From: a bacterium
GTDB lineage: Bacteria; Krumholzibacteriota; Krumholzibacteriia; WVZY01
Reading direction: 5' to 3'
Length of the DNA: 9,445 bases
Assembly (NCBI GenBank): GCA_027296025.1
Contig: JAPUJU010000074.1
Coordinates: 1-9,445, forward strand
The position numbers and the translations under genes were made by a program. The notes beneath the pieces were generated by a model. It saw nothing but the letters and a program-made list of their open reading frames with translations. It did not search any database and was not told the DNA's origin. Shown here piece by piece: positions 6,440-9,445 of the stretch. Position 1 is the stretch's first letter. The number at the start of each line of letters is the position of its first letter.

Positions 6440-7318
6440 ATGAAGCTTGAAGGCACGTATACTGCGATGGTCACACCATTCCGGGGCGGCGGAATCGACA
6501 TCGATGCGTATCGGAAGCTTCTCGAGAAACAGGCGCTCGCCGGTGTCTCGGGCGTTGTCCCGTGCGGATCGACGGGAGAAGCGGCAACAATGTCCGGGCC
6601 GGAGCGTGACGAGCTGTTATCGGTAACTCTCGAAACCGTCGGCGACAAACTGCAGGTGATCCCCGGGACCGGGACGAACTCGACGGCGACAACCATTGAG
6701 CTCACGAGACGGGCCGAGGCGGCCGGCGCGCACGCGGCCATGATTGTCGCGCCCTACTACAACAGGCCCACTCAGGAAGGCCTACTCAACCATTTTCGCC
6801 GGGTTGCGGATGCGACGTCATTCCCGCTCGTGCTTTACAACGTGCCGAGCCGCACGGCGGTTACGATTGAACCGCAGACGATTGCCGCCCTGCATAAAAC
6901 GGGTCGTTACGTAGCGCTCAAGGAAGCGGGCGGAAGCATTGATGCGGTGGCGGATATCCGGGCTGCGTGCGAAGTGACCGTTCTTTCCGGCGACGATTCG
7001 CTCACAGTATCGATGATGGCGCTGGGGGCGAGAGGTGTGATTTCGGTCGTTTCGAATGTTTACCCGAACCTCGTGCGCGAGATGGTCGAGAGCGCCCTTG
7101 AAGGAGACTATGCGAGGGCCTCGCGCAACCATTTTCAACTCCTGCCGGTGATGCGTGCGGCGTTCGTGGAATCAAATCCGGCACCGGTGAAGGCGATGCT
7201 GGCCATCAAGGGCTGGATCGAGGAGAGCGTTCGGCCACCGCTGGCCGGACTCAGCACATCGGCCGCTGCGACCGTTCGCAAGGCGATGGATACGATGTCG
7301 GAAGCGCAGAACGTATGA
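6440..7318 (+). CDS. dapA: 4-hydroxy-tetrahydrodipicolinate synthase DapA
   Basis: DapA condenses pyruvate with aspartate semialdehyde, the committed step of the diaminopimelate/lysine branch. The 292-residue TIM-barrel protein carries Lys161 (VALKEAGG), which forms the Schiff base with pyruvate, plus Tyr133 and Arg138 (LYNVPSRT), Thr45 (CGSTGEAAT) and Tyr107 (APYYNRPTQ). The numbering is almost identical to the E. coli enzyme. This residue set separates it from related NAL-family aldolases such as N-acetylneuraminate lyase. It lies 3 bp after dapF and its stop overlaps the dapB start (ATGA), so all three dap genes are probably translated from one message. Feedback inhibition by lysine cannot be judged from the sequence. 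Confidence 0.97.
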   Translation: MKLEGTYTAMVTPFRGGGIDIDAYRKLLEKQALAGVSGVVPCGSTGEAATMSGPERDELLSVTLETVGDKLQVIPGTGTNSTATTIELTRRAEAAGAHAAMIVAPYYNRPTQEGLLNHFRRVADATSFPLVLYNVPSRTAVTIEPQTIAALHKTGRYVALKEAGGSIDAVADIRAACEVTVLSGDDSLTVSMMALGARGVISVVSNVYPNLVREMVESALEGDYARASRNHFQLLPVMRAAFVESNPAPVKAMLAIKGWIEESVRPPLAGLSTSAAATVRKAMDTMSEAQNV

Positions 7319-8082
7319 GTGCGGGAACCTCGTCGAAAGCCATATCGATTCTCGTACACGGAGCGGGACGCATGGGCTCGTCCGTCATGTCGGTCGCCGG
7401 TGACGCCGCGGACGTGACGATTCGCGGTACGGTGGACCTTCGCCCGAGAGCCGCAGGCGGAGCGGATAACGTTGCGTATTTTGACCACATCCCGGCGGCG
7501 GATGACGCAGTGGAGGTGGTGATTGACTTCTCGAACGCAGGGTCCATGGCTTTGCTCATCCAGGCGCTTGCCGGTACGGGAGTTAAACTGGTGTCGGGGA
7601 CGACGGGCCTTCGACGTGAGGATCGTGACGCACTTTCGGTATATGCTGAAGTGGCTGCCGTATTCTATGATGAAAACATGAGTTACGGGATTTCACTCTT
7701 GAAGCATCTTCTGCGCGAAATTGGGTCTCGAAGGAACCGCTTCGAGGATGTCGAAATTGTCGAAATCCACCACCGAGGCAAGAGAGATTACCCGAGCGGC
7801 ACAGCACTTGCGCTGTCCAGAGTGTTATCCCCGGAGTTGCCGGCCATTTCCGGAAGGTCCTCAAACGGTCCCGGTGTCCACGTACATTCCGTGAGGCTCG
7901 GCAGCGTGCCGGGCGAACATCATGTGCACTTCTCCTCAGACGACGAGATGCTGACCCTGTCCCATCGGGCCTTGACCCGCGATGTATTCGCCCGTGGCGC
8001 CATCGACGCGGCACGGTTTCTGTCCACGAAGACCCGTGGACTCTATTCGATGGACGATCTGGTAACGGAGAACCGTGACTAA
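7315..8082 (+). CDS. dapB: 4-hydroxy-tetrahydrodipicolinate reductase DapB
   Basis: DapB reduces the DapA product to tetrahydrodipicolinate with NAD(P)H. The 255-residue protein has an N-terminal Rossmann fold with HGAGRMG (15-21), DFS (71-73) and SGTTG (94-98). The substrate domain has EIHHRGKRDYPSGTA (150-163), in which His152/His153 and Lys156 correspond to the catalytic His and Lys of the E. coli enzyme, and HSVRLGSVPGEHHVHF (191-206). Compared with the usual family form, DAPSGT reads DYPSGT and the hinge ANFSVGV reads ENMSYGI, so it is a somewhat divergent but apparently intact member. The ATG at 7315 overlaps the dapA stop. The following gene begins 8 bp inside its 3' end. Confidence 0.95.
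   Translation: MSAGTSSKAISILVHGAGRMGSSVMSVAGDAADVTIRGTVDLRPRAAGGADNVAYFDHIPAADDAVEVVIDFSNAGSMALLIQALAGTGVKLVSGTTGLRREDRDALSVYAEVAAVFYDENMSYGISLLKHLLREIGSRRNRFEDVEIVEIHHRGKRDYPSGTALALSRVLSPELPAISGRSSNGPGVHVHSVRLGSVPGEHHVHFSSDDEMLTLSHRALTRDVFARGAIDAARFLSTKTRGLYSMDDLVTENRD
8067..8077 (+). promoter_or_regulatory. Ribosome binding site for the GTG start of the metalloprotease gene
   Basis: GGAG at 8067-8070, still inside dapB, lies 4 nt before GTG 8075. The reading frame from this GTG immediately encodes a good signal peptide, which supports the start and implies coupling to dapB. Confidence 0.6.
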
Positions 8083-9445
8083 GAGAACGATTGCACTGTC
8101 TTTCCTCCTCGCCATCCTGTTCGGTCAGGACGCTCTGGCGCAGTACCCATTCGGCAAAAACAAGATCAATTACGCCAAGCGCAAATGGAAAGTGCTCCAG
8201 ACGGACAACGTCGACATCTATTACTACCCCAGCGAACGTGACCTGGCGACATTTGCGGCGCCCATTGTCGAAGAAACGTATGCGGAGTTCGGCGAGCTCT
8301 TCGACATGAAGTTTCGCAACCGGATGCCGCTCGTCTTTTTCAGCTCACACTACGATTTTCAGCAGACAAACATTATTCGTTCGTTCATCTCCGAGGGTAC
8401 GGGCGGTTTCACGGACCTCATCAAGGGCCGAATTGCTATTCCGTTCACCGGATCGCTCTGGCATTTCCGGCACGTCATCCGCCATGAGATGGTTCACGCG
8501 TTCATGCTGGAGAAAATGGCCCAGGTGATGCAGGAGCACAATCGGTTCGCGTACACGCAGCCTCCGCTCTGGTTCATCGAAGGGATGGCGGAGTACTTCG
8601 CGATGCAGGGGGAAGAAAGTACAGAGTTCAACATGTTCATCCGTGACGGGCTGATGCACAACCGTCTGCCCGACCTGCTCAACATCTGGCAAATATACGG
8701 GTCGTACCTGATGTACAAGGAAGGCGAGGCAGTCTGCCACTACATCGCGGACAACTTCGGCGAAGAGGCGATCATACAGATTCTGGAGGACTGGTGGGTG
8801 GGGGAATCGTTCGACATGGTGCTCCAGCACACCATCGACCGGTCGCTCGGCCAGCTCAGTGACGGGTTCATGAAGAGCCTGAAGCGACGCTACTACCCGT
8901 CGATTCTGAACGCATCGTTTGCCCCCGACATCGGTAAGCAGCTCACCCAGCCGCGGTCATACCACGCGCGACCGGCTGTCACACGTGGTAGCGACGGCGA
9001 GACGAAACTCTACTCGAACTATGCACACGATGGCGTGATTACGATCGCGGAGTTGAAACGGGATAAGCGCGGCCGAATTGAGCACCGCATTCTCGTGGAG
9101 AGTGCGCGATCGGCGCGTTTCGAATGGATCCCCGCTTCCAGGAGCAAGCTCGAAGCGCGTTCGGATACGCTAATGTTCGTCGCAAAGCGACACGAGCGCG
9201 ATGCGATCTACCTCATCGATACTCGCAAGGCGAAAGAGTTCGAGTTCTATACGTTCCCCGAGTTGAGTATTATCTCGTCGCCGACCCTGTCACCTCGTGG
9301 CGACCGGATCGTTTTTTCAGCCATAGACAGCAACGGCCGAACGGACCTGTTTGTCTGCACGCGGGCCACCGGTGAGCTGGTTCGTCTGACCGATGATCCG
9401 TACGGTGAGCAGGACCCCGATTTTCATCCGACGGAAAACCGCGTT
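8075..9445 (+). CDS. Secreted zinc metalloprotease (peptidase MA-like) with TolB-like beta-propeller, partial at right edge
   Basis: The frame is open without a stop from GTG 8075 to the window end: 457 codons, 3' end missing. Residues 1-22 form a signal peptide (TKR, hydrophobic core, ALA|Q), so the protein is exported. Residues about 40-275 resemble the peptidase MA-like gluzincin fold: HEMVH (137-141) supplies two zinc ligands and the catalytic Glu138, and WFIEGMAEYF (166-175) supplies the third ligand, probably Glu169. From about 295 onward come beta-propeller strands, clearest at SPTLSPRGDRIVFSAIDSN (402-420) and LVRLTDDPYGEQDPDF (435-450), the PD40/TolB pattern. Proteins of this build occur in FCB-type bacteria and are often much longer. 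Substrate and role are unknown. A surface or periplasmic protease is the most likely function. The overlap with dapB suggests co-expression with the dap genes. Confidence 0.88.
   Translation, partial: MTKRTIALSFLLAILFGQDALAQYPFGKNKINYAKRKWKVLQTDNVDIYYYPSERDLATFAAPIVEETYAEFGELFDMKFRNRMPLVFFSSHYDFQQTNIIRSFISEGTGGFTDLIKGRIAIPFTGSLWHFRHVIRHEMVHAFMLEKMAQVMQEHNRFAYTQPPLWFIEGMAEYFAMQGEESTEFNMFIRDGLMHNRLPDLLNIWQIYGSYLMYKEGEAVCHYIADNFGEEAIIQILEDWWVGESFDMVLQHTIDRSLGQLSDGFMKSLKRRYYPSILNASFAPDIGKQLTQPRSYHARPAVTRGSDGETKLYSNYAHDGVITIAELKRDKRGRIEHRILVESARSARFEWIPASRSKLEARSDTLMFVAKRHERDAIYLIDTRKAKEFEFYTFPELSIISSPTLSPRGDRIVFSAIDSNGRTDLFVCTRATGELVRLTDDPYGEQDPDFHPTENRV

Overview
The window is a dense, single-strand (+) stretch of bacterial chromosome that is clearly GC-rich. 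It holds nine protein genes: a topoisomerase tail at the left edge, seven complete genes, and one gene running off the right edge. I see no RNA gene, mobile element, CRISPR array or other sign of recent transfer. The longest gap between genes is about 150 bp, between trmFO and xerC; elsewhere genes overlap or lie within about 20 bp of each other.

Layout. (1) Positions 2-1536: the zinc-ribbon end of DNA topoisomerase I (topA), then trmFO, a folate/FAD-dependent tRNA U54 methyltransferase. (2) Positions 1537-1687: a leader with a terminator- or attenuator-like hairpin. (3) Positions 1688-4505: xerC (TTG start), hslV and hslU, i.e. the dimer-resolving recombinase and the two parts of the HslVU protease. 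(4) Positions 4521-5594: a lipoprotein with an SbsA/Big_5-type Ig-like domain and two further beta-sandwich repeats, joined by ATGA overlap to (5) dapF, dapA and dapB (5591-8082), three enzymes of the diaminopimelate/lysine pathway. (6) Position 8075 to the edge: a secreted zinc metalloprotease (HEMVH) followed by TolB-like beta-propeller repeats. It starts with GTG inside the end of dapB and is open at the window edge.

Organism. topA-trmFO-xerC-hslV-hslU is an old, widely conserved order, best known from Bacillota, where codY follows. Here no codY follows. Instead there is an exported lipoprotein of the APPGG...PP Ig-like type common in the Bacteroidota/FCB group and related candidate phyla. 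The dap genes imply meso-diaminopimelate peptidoglycan, and the metalloprotease/PD40 protein is likewise typical of FCB-type lineages. I infer a GC-rich diderm near the FCB superphylum (for example Gemmatimonadota, Krumholzibacteriota, Eisenbacteria or Zixibacteria). That placement is inference, not proof.

How the genes fit together. From xerC onward the spacing (overlapping stop/start codons, Shine-Dalgarno sites inside the preceding gene) suggests one long transcript. It would join chromosome dimer resolution, protein quality control, cell-wall precursor synthesis and two envelope proteins of unknown role. Most genes are ordinary housekeeping genes, and I do not see a clearly new system. 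The points most worth a second look are the metalloprotease-propeller protein, the Ig-like lipoprotein with its C7G8 tract and four-cysteine insertion, and the hairpin leader before xerC.
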